Of a stretch of 39,586 nucleotides of DNA, positions 10,311-18,380 are shown piece by piece (positions within the stretch are counted from its first letter, which is position 1; the number at the start of each line of letters is the position of its first letter). The position numbers were made by a program, and so were the translations under genes. The notes below the pieces were generated by a model that was not told the DNA's origin, made no database searches, and was given only the letters and a program-made list of their open reading frames with translations. This stretch comes from Chryseobacterium gleum. Lineage in GTDB: Bacteria > Bacteroidota > Bacteroidia > Flavobacteriales_D > Crocinitomicaceae. The DNA is taken from assembly GCA_945882095.1 (NCBI GenBank), contig CAMCWF010000021.1, positions 1-39,586 of the forward strand, read 5' to 3'.

Positions 10311-12107
10311 ATGAAAAACATTCGAAATTTTTGCATCATTGCACACATAGACCACGGTAAAAGCACTTTGGCAGATCGTCTTTTGCAAACTACAGGTACC
10401 ATTTCCGACCGTGACATGCAAAACCAGGCCCTTGATGACATGGATTTAGAAAGGGAACGAGGCATCACCATTAAAAGTCATGCGATTCAAATGAATTACC
10501 ATTTCGAAGGTGAAGACTATATCTTAAACTTAATTGATACCCCAGGACACGTTGACTTTTCTTACGAAGTTTCGCGTTCCATTGCTGCTTGCGAAGGCGC
10601 TTTGTTGATTGTAGATGCAACCCAAGGAATTGAGGCACAAACCATTTCAAATTTATATTTGGCATTAGAACATGACTTAGAGATCATTCCGATTTTAAAT
10701 AAAATGGACCTGGCAAGTGCGATGCCTGAAGAAGTATCAGATCAAATCATTGAGTTGATTGGCTGTAAAATGGAAGACATCATTCCTGCATCAGGAAAAA
10801 CCGGTCTCGGTGTCGATAAAATATTAGAAGCTGTGATTCGCAAAGTCCCTGCCCCGAAAGGAGACGAAAACGCTCCGTTGCAAGCAATGATTTTTGACTC
10901 TGTTTTCAATTCATTTCGTGGCATCATAGCCTATTATCGGGTGAAAAATGGTGTGATAAAAAAAGGACAAAAAGTGAGGTTTTTTAACACCGGAAAAGAT
11001 TATTTTGCTGATGAAATTGGCGTCTTGAAAATGGATCTATTACCCAAAAAAGAAGTGAGGGCCGGAGATGTCGGATACATCATTTCGGGAATTAAACAAG
11101 CCAACGAAGTAAAAGTTGGAGACACCATCACCTCCCCAGAAAATCCTTGTGAAAGCGCCATTAAAGGGTTTGAAGATGTTAAACCGATGGTTTTTGCGGG
11201 TATTTATCCTGTGGACACGGAAGATTATGAAGAGCTTCGGTTCTCTATGGAAAAACTTAAATTAAACGACTCCTCTTTGGTCTTTGAGCCAGAATCTTCT
11301 GCTGCCCTAGGCTTCGGATTTCGTTGCGGTTTTTTAGGCATGCTCCACATGGAAATTATCCAAGAAAGATTGGAACGTGAATTCAACATGACAGTCATTA
11401 CTACCGTTCCAAATGTTTCCTACCATTCCTTCATGAGGAAAACCCCAGATGAAATTTTTATTGTGAATAATCCATCCGAACTACCCGACCCTTCCGGTGT
11501 GGATCGAATTGAGGAACCATACATCAAAGCACAAATCATTACCAAAACTGAGTATGTTGGCTCCATAATGACCTTATGTATTGACAAACGAGGTGAGTTA
11601 AAAAACCAGGTTTATTTGACACAAGACAGGGTTGAGATTACCTTTGAAATGCCGTTGGCTGAGATTGTTTTTGATTTTTATGACCGATTAAAAACGGTTT
11701 CAAAAGGCTACGCTTCGTTTGACTACCACCCCATTGGATATAAAGAATCTGACTTGGTAAAAATGGATCTTTTATTAAACGGAGAACAAGTGGATGCGCT
11801 TTCCGCATTGGTTCATAGAAACAACGCTTTTGACCTAGGAAAAAGAATTTGCCTGAAGCTGAGAGAGCTCATCCCAAGACAACAGTTTGAGATTCCTATT
11901 CAAGCAGCCATTGGCGCGAAAATCATTGCGCGGGAAACCATAAAAGCCCTTAGAAAAGACGTGACCGCAAAGTGTTATGGTGGCGATATTTCAAGGAAAA
12001 GGAAGCTTTTAGAAAAACAAAAAGTGGGAAAAAAACGCATGCGTCAAGTTGGACGTGTCGAAGTACCACAGGAAGCTTTTTTAGCTGTTTTAAAATTAAA
12101 CGATTAA
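10311..12107 (+). CDS. lepA: Elongation factor 4 (LepA GTPase)
   Basis: A translational GTPase that binds the ribosome and promotes back-translocation or recovery of stalled complexes. It is full length at 598 residues. Motifs are G1 AHIDHGKST (about 11-19), G2 [11 protein letters not shown]3 [12 protein letters not shown] and G4 NKMDL. The LepA-specific C-terminal part is present, including the [17 protein letters not shown] and [19 protein letters not shown] blocks that separate it from EF-G. The ATG at 10311 gives the standard [17 protein letters not shown] start. Ten bases separate it from the next gene, so they may share a transcript. An imperfect -7 element (TAAATTCG, 10295-10302) lies just upstream. 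Confidence 0.98.
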   Translation: MKNIRNFCIIAHIDHGKSTLADRLLQTTGTISDRDMQNQALDDMDLERERGITIKSHAIQMNYHFEGEDYILNLIDTPGHVDFSYEVSRSIAACEGALLIVDATQGIEAQTISNLYLALEHDLEIIPILNKMDLASAMPEEVSDQIIELIGCKMEDIIPASGKTGLGVDKILEAVIRKVPAPKGDENAPLQAMIFDSVFNSFRGIIAYYRVKNGVIKKGQKVRFFNTGKDYFADEIGVLKMDLLPKKEVRAGDVGYIISGIKQANEVKVGDTITSPENPCESAIKGFEDVKPMVFAGIYPVDTEDYEELRFSMEKLKLNDSSLVFEPESSAALGFGFRCGFLGMLHMEIIQERLEREFNMTVITTVPNVSYHSFMRKTPDEIFIVNNPSELPDPSGVDRIEEPYIKAQIITKTEYVGSIMTLCIDKRGELKNQVYLTQDRVEITFEMPLAEIVFDFYDRLKTVSKGYASFDYHPIGYKESDLVKMDLLLNGEQVDALSALVHRNNAFDLGKRICLKLRELIPRQQFEIPIQAAIGAKIIARETIKALRKDVTAKCYGGDISRKRKLLEKQKVGKKRMRQVGRVEVPQEAFLAVLKLND

Positions 12108-12117
12108 TTTTATCCCC

Positions 12118-12540
12118 ATGAATGACATAATAGTACACCTTCACTCTGGCCTGCGTTGGGTTTCGCTGGTTTTGTTGCTTTTGGCAATTTTCAACGCCTT
12201 TACCGCGAAAGAATTTAAAAAACCGCATCAGATGATTAACCTGTTTACCATGGTTACTTTACATACGCAATTGCTCATCGGATTGTACTTGTATTTTCAA
12301 ACGGTACAATTTACTCCAGGGTGGATGAAAGACCCTGTACAACGCTTTTATGGCATGGAGCATGTATTCGGAATGGTGATTGCCTTAACTTTTATTACCC
12401 TTGGATATGTAAAAGCTAAGAAAGGAAAATCTCCCCAAGAGAAATTTAAGCCCATTCGTTTGTGGTATGTACTAGGTTTACTTCTTATTCTAGCTTTTAT
12501 TCCATGGCCATTCAGAAACTTGGGAGGACACTGGTTCTAA
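12118..12540 (+). CDS. Small four-helix membrane protein, cytochrome b-like
   Basis: A 140-residue inner-membrane protein with four hydrophobic segments (about 13-27, 42-60, 76-95 and 111-126). Histidines are well placed for haem or metal: HLHSGLRW near the N-terminus, LHTQLLIG in the second helix, and EHVFGM before the third. Relatives in Bacteroidota are often labelled cytochrome B, but I cannot confirm haem binding from sequence. It overlaps by 37 bases the next gene, a c-type cytochrome lipoprotein, which supports a shared electron-transfer role. The exact function is unknown. Confidence 0.75.
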   Translation: MNDIIVHLHSGLRWVSLVLLLLAIFNAFTAKEFKKPHQMINLFTMVTLHTQLLIGLYLYFQTVQFTPGWMKDPVQRFYGMEHVFGMVIALTFITLGYVKAKKGKSPQEKFKPIRLWYVLGLLLILAFIPWPFRNLGGHWF

Positions 12541-12842
12541 TCTCCCTTCCTTTCCTTCTTTTTTCTAACTGCGGTTCATCTGGAACAAAGGAGGCCTTAC
12601 CTCAATCTGACGTCTCCATTGGAGAATCTCTTTACCTTTTGCATTGCGCCTCTTGTCATGGACCGAATGGAGATCTCTGCGCTTTTGGAGCCAAGGATTT
12701 AACACAAAGCAAACGGACCAAATCACAAGTTATGGAGATTATCCACAATGGAAAAAATGCCATGCCGGCCTTTGGGGGACAATTAGAAAACAACAAAATA
12801 GACTCGTTGACAAATTTTGTGTTTACCTTGCGAAAAAAATGA
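12504..12842 (+). CDS. Lipoprotein c-type cytochrome
   Basis: A 112-residue monohaem cytochrome c. The ATG at 12504 gives MAIQKLGRTLVLISLPFLLF followed by SNC, a lipoprotein signal with lipidated Cys23; an upstream start at 12462 would put polar residues in front and is less likely. The haem site CASCH is at residues 48-52, and the probable axial methionine is Met87 in NAMPAFGGQL. The protein ends LTNFVFTLRKK, typical of the class I fold (cytochrome c6/CccA-like). It should sit on the periplasmic face of a membrane. The gene starts inside the cytochrome b-like gene and ends in an ATGA overlap with hflX, so three genes are chained. Confidence 0.87.
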   Translation: MAIQKLGRTLVLISLPFLLFSNCGSSGTKEALPQSDVSIGESLYLLHCASCHGPNGDLCAFGAKDLTQSKRTKSQVMEIIHNGKNAMPAFGGQLENNKIDSLTNFVFTLRKK

Positions 12843-14005
12843 CCACCCACCTTACGGACGAATCAATTGTAGAGAAATGTGTCTTGGTGGCAGTGATTCA
12901 CGGAGAAATTAACGAACAAACTGCTCGAGAATATTTAGATGAACTTGCTTTTTTAGCCGAAACCGCAGGTGCCATTGCGCAGAAAGTCTTTACTCAAAAG
13001 CTCCCTTATCCGAACCCAAGAACCTATGTTGGTGAAGGAAAACTCCAAGAAATTAAAGACTATGTATTTGCCAATGGAATGGATGCTGTCATTTTTGATG
13101 ACGAACTTAGTCCTTCTCAATTGCGAAACATTGAAAATTTTTTAGAGAAAAAAATCATCGACAGAAGCATTTTAATCCTTGATATTTTTGCAAGTAGAGC
13201 GAGTAGTTTCCATTCAAAAACACAGGTAGAACTTGCGCAATTGCAATACATGCTGCCTCGATTAACACGTATGTGGACCCACCTTGAACGACAAAAAGGA
13301 GGAATCGGGATGCGAGGCCCGGGGGAGTCACAAATTGAAACAGACCGAAGGATCATTCAGCAACGGATTTCCTTAATGAAAGAGCGGTTGAGGGACATCG
13401 ACAAACAGATGGCTATACAAAGGGGAAACAGAGGGCAATTGGTACGTGTAGCATTGGTTGGATACACCAATGTGGGGAAAAGCACCTTAATGAATCTTTT
13501 ATCGAAATCAGAGGTTTTTGCCGAAAACAAATTGTTTGCAACCTTGGATACAACGGTTCGCAAGGTTGTCATTGAAAACCTGCCTTTTCTTTTAACAGAT
13601 ACCGTTGGGTTTATAAGAAAATTACCTAAGCAGCTTTTTGAATCTTTTAAATCTACTTTAGATGAAGTACGAGAAGCGGATCTTTTGGTGCATGTCGTTG
13701 ATTTATCCCACCCAAACTTTGAGGATCATTACCGCATTGTAAATGAAACCTTACTGGAAATTGACAAGGTAGAAAAACCCACTTTGGTGGTGTTCAATAA
13801 AATTGATTTGTACTTTTCAAAGCATGAAGACGAGATGGATTTGAATGACCTGAAACTTTCTTGGATGTCTAAGCTGAAACCCAACGCCTGTGTTTTCATT
13901 TCTGCAACGGACAAGATGAACGTCGAAGAATTAAAAGAAGTACTCTACGCCCATGTGCAAGACATATTCCGGGTGAGGTATCCTTACAGTAATTTTCTTT
14001 ATTAA
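12839..14005 (+). CDS. hflX: GTPase HflX
   Basis: A ribosome-associated GTPase that splits stalled 70S ribosomes, typically after heat or antibiotic stress. From ATG 12839 it has 388 residues. The HflX N-terminal domain is present (NPRTYVGEGKLQEIK, DDELSPSQLRNIE), followed by the glycine-rich linker GIGMRGPGESQIETDRR, a coiled segment, and the G domain: G1 VALVGYTNVGKSTLMN, G3 DTVGFIRKLP and G4 FNKIDL. The frame is open upstream to 12644, but that part lies antisense-free inside the cytochrome c gene and is not HflX-like. The start overlaps the cytochrome c stop (ATGA). A strong terminator follows within 10 bases. Confidence 0.97.
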   Translation: MTTHLTDESIVEKCVLVAVIHGEINEQTAREYLDELAFLAETAGAIAQKVFTQKLPYPNPRTYVGEGKLQEIKDYVFANGMDAVIFDDELSPSQLRNIENFLEKKIIDRSILILDIFASRASSFHSKTQVELAQLQYMLPRLTRMWTHLERQKGGIGMRGPGESQIETDRRIIQQRISLMKERLRDIDKQMAIQRGNRGQLVRVALVGYTNVGKSTLMNLLSKSEVFAENKLFATLDTTVRKVVIENLPFLLTDTVGFIRKLPKQLFESFKSTLDEVREADLLVHVVDLSHPNFEDHYRIVNETLLEIDKVEKPTLVVFNKIDLYFSKHEDEMDLNDLKLSWMSKLKPNACVFISATDKMNVEELKEVLYAHVQDIFRVRYPYSNFLY

Positions 14006-14009
14006 TAAA

Positions 14010-14032
14010 AAAGGGGGCTCAAGGCCCCCTTT
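14010..14032. terminator. Bidirectional intrinsic terminator
   Basis: Perfect 9-bp stem (AAAGGGGGC / GCCCCCTTT) around a 5-base TCAAG loop. It has A-runs on the left and T-rich sequence on the right, so it can stop both hflX (plus) and the convergent thioredoxin-like gene (minus). Confidence 0.85.
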
Positions 14033-14052
14033 ACATATTCAGTAAATTCGAA

Positions 14053-15519
14053 TTATCGAACTACAACATTTTTCGTAGCAGAAAAACCATTTGACGCGAT
14101 GCGTACAATGTAGCTTCCTTTTGCCATATTCTCAGTTGCGAAAGCAACTTCTTGAGCTCCATTTACACCTGTTAACACTTTAGATGCAATTGTTCTTCCT
14201 TGAATGTCTAAAACGGTAATTACATACTCAGAATTCATTGCTTCAAACGTAACATTGATGTTCTCAGAAGCAGGATTTGGATAAACATTCATTGCAATCA
14301 TGTTCGCTTCATCGATGCCCAATGAACCTGTTTTGAAAGGCTTGATTTCAGATGCTCCAAATTCACCTCCGCTTAACAAAGAAGTACCCGCTGCATCAAC
14401 AACGCTGTAAGCTCCATTTCCGTAAGTACAGCAAATCCCGTCACCAAACGCATCAATCATTTCAAAGTTATAACATTGATTAGGCAATAAAGTAACTTGA
14501 ACTGGTGTTCGAACGGTTTGGCCTGTAGCAGCAAGATCTGTCCAGTTTCCTCCGCCTGAAGCGATGGTTGCACCTGCAGCATTTTTAATGTTCCAAGAAG
14601 ATTCTGAAGCATAACGGTCTGTGGTAATGTTTACAGTTACATATTGAGACGCTGCTGTTAATGCCATTAAAACCGTTGCGTTAACAACATTGTTTGCCGC
14701 AGCGGCATCGTTTGGTGTAGTTACAGTAACCACCAAATTACCACCTGTAAATGCCGCAATAGGCGTACAAGTTACATTGGCTGTTCCGTATGTTGCAAGA
14801 CTTCCAGAATACGTTCCTGTAGAAACCGTAGTTCCTCCTTGCGTAATGGTAACAGTAGCTGCAGTCAATGCAGTTGTACCATTGTTTTGGATTTGAACGC
14901 TTGGTGTATAAGAACCTTCACAATGTGTCAAACTTCCTTTGTAGTTCAATGCAGCAACATCAACTGGGCTAGAAGCTGGTGCCGGACAATCTCCCAACAA
15001 AGACGTTAAGTTTGCAACCGTTCCGATTTGACCCGCAACGCCAGAAGCAATGATGGTTCTGTTTGGACAAATTACATACATTTCTGGGAAATAATCGATG
15101 CTCATTCCTGAGTTTTCAAAAGAAGCTTGAGTTGATAAATTGATAATTGGATGATTTGCTCCAGTAACCCAGTCTCCTTGAGTTTGACCTCCAACTGCGG
15201 GACCATTCAACCACCCAACTGGAGTAGACGGATCGCCTTCAATAAAAAGAACCATTGCATCGTTTGCTGCAGAAGCCGGGCCATGTGCGTTGTAAAATGA
15301 ATTCAAAGCACCTGTCTGATGGTATCCCCAACAAGGACCACACCAAGTAGCAGAAACATCAATTACGACCATTTTACCCTGGTCTAAATAACTGAATAAA
15401 TCCTGGACATTTCCATTGATATCCGTCAATGTGAAATTGCTTACAACTGTACCCACTGGAGACTGACCATAAGCCATTGTTCCAATCACTACAGCGATAG
15501 AAAGTAATAATTTTTTCAT
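14053..15519 (-). CDS. Secreted thioredoxin-fold protein with T9SS type A sorting domain
   Basis: A 488-residue exported protein. Layout: signal peptide (1-18, ending MAYG); a TlpA/AhpC-type thioredoxin domain (about 20-178) with the active site WCGPC at Cys60 and Cys63 and the lead-in KMVVIDVSATWC; a CARDB-like Ig domain (about 185-285); a domain with the motif GDGICCTYGNGAYSV (about 290-398, adjacent cysteines 363-364); and a T9SS type A C-terminal domain (about 408-488, NVYPNPASENINV and GSYIVRIASNG). The likely role is disulfide exchange or reduction outside the outer membrane, inferred from the intact CxxC. The substrate is unknown. It appears to be a single-gene unit ending at the shared terminator. 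Confidence 0.88.
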   Translation of the reverse strand: MKKLLLSIAVVIGTMAYGQSPVGTVVSNFTLTDINGNVQDLFSYLDQGKMVVIDVSATWCGPCWGYHQTGALNSFYNAHGPASAANDAMVLFIEGDPSTPVGWLNGPAVGGQTQGDWVTGANHPIINLSTQASFENSGMSIDYFPEMYVICPNRTIIASGVAGQIGTVANLTSLLGDCPAPASSPVDVAALNYKGSLTHCEGSYTPSVQIQNNGTTALTAATVTITQGGTTVSTGTYSGSLATYGTANVTCTPIAAFTGGNLVVTVTTPNDAAAANNVVNATVLMALTAASQYVTVNITTDRYASESSWNIKNAAGATIASGGGNWTDLAATGQTVRTPVQVTLLPNQCYNFEMIDAFGDGICCTYGNGAYSVVDAAGTSLLSGGEFGASEIKPFKTGSLGIDEANMIAMNVYPNPASENINVTFEAMNSEYVITVLDIQGRTIASKVLTGVNGAQEVAFATENMAKGSYIVRIASNGFSATKNVVVR

Positions 15520-15688
15520 CTTTTAAATTTTAAGTTTGTGTAAATTTAGTGTATCTAAAGTTAATACGAAACAAAACTTTCGATTTTTTATAAGCCTTTT
15601 ATTCGATCAAACATATTGTGCTTTGGCAGCTAGATTAACGAAAACCAATGGTTTAAGCTAAATGAATCGAAAAGTCGTTGAGGGCCCT

Positions 15689-16435
15689 TTATTTTTTGAG
15701 GTTTTCTTTTACAAAAAGCTCTATAGCGCCTACCATTGAAGGAGCTTGTGGATGGGGAGCGGAAACATCAAGCCGCAGGTGGTTTTTGAGCACTGCACTT
15801 GCGGTGGTTGCGCCAAAGGCAGCAATTGCCGTTGTGTTTTGTTTAAAATCAGGAAAATTCTTAAAAAGAGATTCTATTCCACCTGGACTGAAAAAAACCA
15901 ACATGTCGTAATAAACGTCCTCCAAATCAGACAAGTCCGCGGCAACGGTTCTGTACAAAATGGCTTTTGTAAAGTTAAACTTCTGTTCTGTTAAGGTGCC
16001 TGGAATCACTTCTCTTAAAATGTCAGTACATGGCAGTAAATATTTTTCGTTTTTGTGTTTCTTCATCACTTCTGCAAGCTGCTCGATGGTTTGCTTTCCA
16101 AAAAATATTTTTCGTTTTCTGTAGGGGATGAATTTTTGAAGATACTTAGCCACTGCTTCAGAGATGCAAAAATATTTCATGGTTTCGGGGACTTCGAACC
16201 TTGTTTCTTCCGCAATTCTAAAAAAATGGTCTGCTGCAACCTTAGATGTTAAGATAACCGCTGTATGATCTGAAAGATTTACTTTTTGAGCGCGAAATTC
16301 TTTGGTATCAACACCTACAACTTTGATGAAGGGACGAAAATCAATTTTTAACTTATACTTTTCAGCCAAATCAAAATACGGTGATTTGTCTCCTTCGGGC
16401 TTAGGTTGAGAAACCAAAATTGTTTTTATGGCCAA
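15689..16435 (-). CDS. hemD: Uroporphyrinogen-III synthase
   Basis: The enzyme closes hydroxymethylbilane to uroporphyrinogen III with inversion of ring D, a shared step of haem and sirohaem synthesis. HemD is poorly conserved; recognition rests on the 248-residue length, the Bacteroidota-typical opening TILVSQPKPEGDKSPYFDLA, the mid-region AVILTSKVAADHFF, and the C-terminal DMLVFFSPGGIESLF and AIAAFGATTASAV, which match the family pattern of two alternating Rossmann-like domains. The start is TTG at 16435: an in-frame TAA lies just upstream and there is no ATG or GTG in frame. Nine bases separate it from the DUF4271 gene, in the same frame. Confidence 0.9.
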   Translation of the reverse strand: MAIKTILVSQPKPEGDKSPYFDLAEKYKLKIDFRPFIKVVGVDTKEFRAQKVNLSDHTAVILTSKVAADHFFRIAEETRFEVPETMKYFCISEAVAKYLQKFIPYRKRKIFFGKQTIEQLAEVMKKHKNEKYLLPCTDILREVIPGTLTEQKFNFTKAILYRTVAADLSDLEDVYYDMLVFFSPGGIESLFKNFPDFKQNTTAIAAFGATTASAVLKNHLRLDVSAPHPQAPSMVGAIELFVKENLKK

Positions 16436-16444
16436 AACACGTTT

Positions 16445-17113
16445 TTATATAGTCAATAACTCCAACCAATTTGCGCCAATCCATTCGTTTAGAAACAGTA
16501 TCGGAACAACATAGACGGTGCAAAAGTACAAAATTAAATAATACCAAGGAAATCCATTTCTCAACGCTGACCAAACGCCTTTTAGCACTTTTGCCAAAAC
16601 AAACAACCCAAAGATAAATAGACAAATAAGTCCAAAGAGCGTGAAACTGCCTTTACTAAAGGTGAGCATGGCATTGCAGGCGAATACAAACAAGCCAAAC
16701 AGATACCAAAGTACGTTGCCAAAACGAAAACTTGCAGCAGAAAAATTCAGGTTAGCACTGGCGATAAGCAAAAGCAAACCATCCAAAAACCACAAAACCA
16801 TTAATGAAACAGCGAGAACCATGGCGATTAAACTGGCAGTGTATAAATAATACGTTTTCGAAAGTCCCTCACTAAAAAGAAAGATAAGATTAGCAATGCA
16901 AAAGAAATGCATCAATATGTGCGATAAACCGTTAAACTTTTGATTGGCATCACGGTTCGTTTTTACACCAAAAGCTGAAGCATCAGAATAAAGGACTGCT
17001 TTCATCAAAGCTCCTTTGGTTCTTATTGACAACGCAGCGAGTAAAAAGCATTGTGCCAAAAAAAAGACAACCTTCCATTGATCAACGAAAATGGATTTGA
17101 TTTGAATTTCCAT
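16445..17113 (-). CDS. DUF4271 membrane protein
   Basis: A 222-residue inner-membrane protein with about six hydrophobic segments (for example VVFFLAQCFLLAALSI, FCIANLIFLFSEG, LFGLFVFACNAML and WYYLILYFCTVYVVPILFL). The pattern and its position directly before hemD match the Bacteroidota family DUF4271, whose function is unknown. The constant pairing with hemD hints at a link to tetrapyrrole metabolism, but that is only inference. ATG at 17113 follows a well-formed promoter, so transcription of DUF4271-hemD probably starts here. Confidence 0.8.
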   Translation of the reverse strand: MEIQIKSIFVDQWKVVFFLAQCFLLAALSIRTKGALMKAVLYSDASAFGVKTNRDANQKFNGLSHILMHFFCIANLIFLFSEGLSKTYYLYTASLIAMVLAVSLMVLWFLDGLLLLIASANLNFSAASFRFGNVLWYLFGLFVFACNAMLTFSKGSFTLFGLICLFIFGLFVLAKVLKGVWSALRNGFPWYYLILYFCTVYVVPILFLNEWIGANWLELLTI

Positions 17114-17121
17114 GCTAATTG

Positions 17122-17151
17122 CAAAAGTAATGGTAATCCTTTAGCTTCAAA
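17122..17151 (-). promoter_or_regulatory. Promoter (-33 TTTG / -7 TACTTTTG) for DUF4271-hemD
   Basis: On the minus strand TTTG (17151-17148), an 18-base spacer, then TACTTTTG (17129-17122). Both boxes match the Bacteroidota consensus, 8 bases before the ATG, so the leader is very short. Confidence 0.65.
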
Positions 17152-17164
17152 CAACCTTATTTTT

Positions 17165-17172
17165 TATCTTTG
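17165..17172 (+). promoter_or_regulatory. -7 element for the acyl-CoA dehydrogenase gene
   Basis: TATCTTTG, an exact TAnnTTTG match 15 bases before the ATG at 17188. No good -33 box. It is divergent from the DUF4271 promoter, with about 13 bases between the elements. Confidence 0.5.
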
Positions 17173-17187
17173 CCAAAATTTTGAATT

Positions 17188-18378
17188 ATGAAAACTGATT
17201 TGTTCCAACACCCCGATTATTATCAAATGGATGATTTGTATACCGATGAACACAAATTGATCAGAGATACGGCAAGGCAATGGGTTAAGAAGGAAGTTTC
17301 ACCCATTATTGATGGGCATTATGAAAACGCAACCTTTCCCATGCATTTGTTACCAGGGTTAGGAGAAATTGGCGCGTTCGGACCCTATATTCCTGAGGCG
17401 TATGGCGGCGCGGGACTTGACCACATTTCCTATGGAATAATCATGCAAGAATTGGAGCGATGTGATTCTGGTTTACGCTCTACGGCTTCTGTACAAAGTT
17501 CATTGGTCATGTATCCCATTTGGAAATACGGTTCAGAAGAACAAAGGATGAAATATTTGCCCAAACTTGCAACCGGAGAAATGATGGGTTGTTTTGGTTT
17601 GACTGAACCAGACTTTGGATCTAACCCATCAGGTATGATTTCCAATTTTAAGTCAGATGGTGATGATGTTATTCTGAATGGCGCAAAAATGTGGATTTCA
17701 AATGCTCCTTTTGCGGACATCGCAGTGGTTTGGGCGAAGGATGAAACGGGAAGGATTCACGGATTAATTGTTGAACGAGGAATGGAAGGGTTTTCTACCC
17801 CGGAAATGCACGGTAAACTGTCCTTACGTGCTTCTTCAACAGGAGAATTGATCTTTGAAAATGTACGCGTACCAAAGTCAAATATTTTACCTGGAAGAAG
17901 TGGTTTGGGAGCGCCTTTAAGTTGCTTAGATTCAGCTCGATATGGAATTGCATGGGGCGCTTTGGGCGCGGCAATGGATTGCTACGACCAAGCTGTTCGT
18001 TATTCGAAAGAAAGAATCCAGTTTGGAACCCCTATCGGAGCGTTCCAATTGGTTCAAAAGAAATTGGCTGAAATGTTGACTGAAATAACCAAAGCACAAC
18101 TTTTAACTTTTAGATTGGGAACGTTAAGGAACAATGGAACAGCAACAACCGGTCAAATTTCAATGGCGAAAAGAAACAATGTAGAAATCGCCCTAAACAT
18201 TGCAAGAGAAGCAAGACAAATACATGGTGGCATGGGGATTACGAGTGAGTATTCAATGATGCGACACATGGCGAATCTTGAGTCTGTTGTAACCTATGAA
18301 GGCACCCATGATATCCATTTACTAATTACGGGGATGGATATTACAGGGATTCCTGCTTTTTCCAGGGAAATTTCCTAG
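17188..18378 (+). CDS. Glutaryl-CoA dehydrogenase-like acyl-CoA dehydrogenase
   Basis: An FAD enzyme that oxidises and decarboxylates glutaryl-CoA to crotonyl-CoA in lysine and tryptophan breakdown. At 396 residues it is full length. It resembles glutaryl-CoA dehydrogenases along its whole length: RSTASVQSSLVMYPIWKYGS (substrate-binding Arg region), GCFGLTEPDFGSNPSGM (FAD loop), GKLSLRASSTGE, SARYGIAWGALGA, RQIHGGMGI, and the catalytic base Glu371 in TYEGTHDIH. The ITGIPAF ending also fits this subfamily, not the short-chain acyl-CoA dehydrogenases. It is a single gene, convergent with the TPR gene and leaving only two bases between stop codons. Specificity is inferred from motif similarity. 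Confidence 0.9.
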   Translation: MKTDLFQHPDYYQMDDLYTDEHKLIRDTARQWVKKEVSPIIDGHYENATFPMHLLPGLGEIGAFGPYIPEAYGGAGLDHISYGIIMQELERCDSGLRSTASVQSSLVMYPIWKYGSEEQRMKYLPKLATGEMMGCFGLTEPDFGSNPSGMISNFKSDGDDVILNGAKMWISNAPFADIAVVWAKDETGRIHGLIVERGMEGFSTPEMHGKLSLRASSTGELIFENVRVPKSNILPGRSGLGAPLSCLDSARYGIAWGALGAAMDCYDQAVRYSKERIQFGTPIGAFQLVQKKLAEMLTEITKAQLLTFRLGTLRNNGTATTGQISMAKRNNVEIALNIAREARQIHGGMGITSEYSMMRHMANLESVVTYEGTHDIHLLITGMDITGIPAFSREIS

Positions 18379-18380
18379 GC

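Noticed and set aside
12644..12838. N-terminal extension of the hflX frame by 65 codons
   Set aside because: It overlaps the cytochrome c gene in another frame, is not HflX-like, and the ATG at 12839 gives the ordinary family start.
15642..15654. AAACC-AAT-GGTTT inverted repeat between hemD and the thioredoxin-like gene
   Set aside because: The stem is five base pairs with a three-base loop and no U-tract following in either direction; the outer bases pair poorly.
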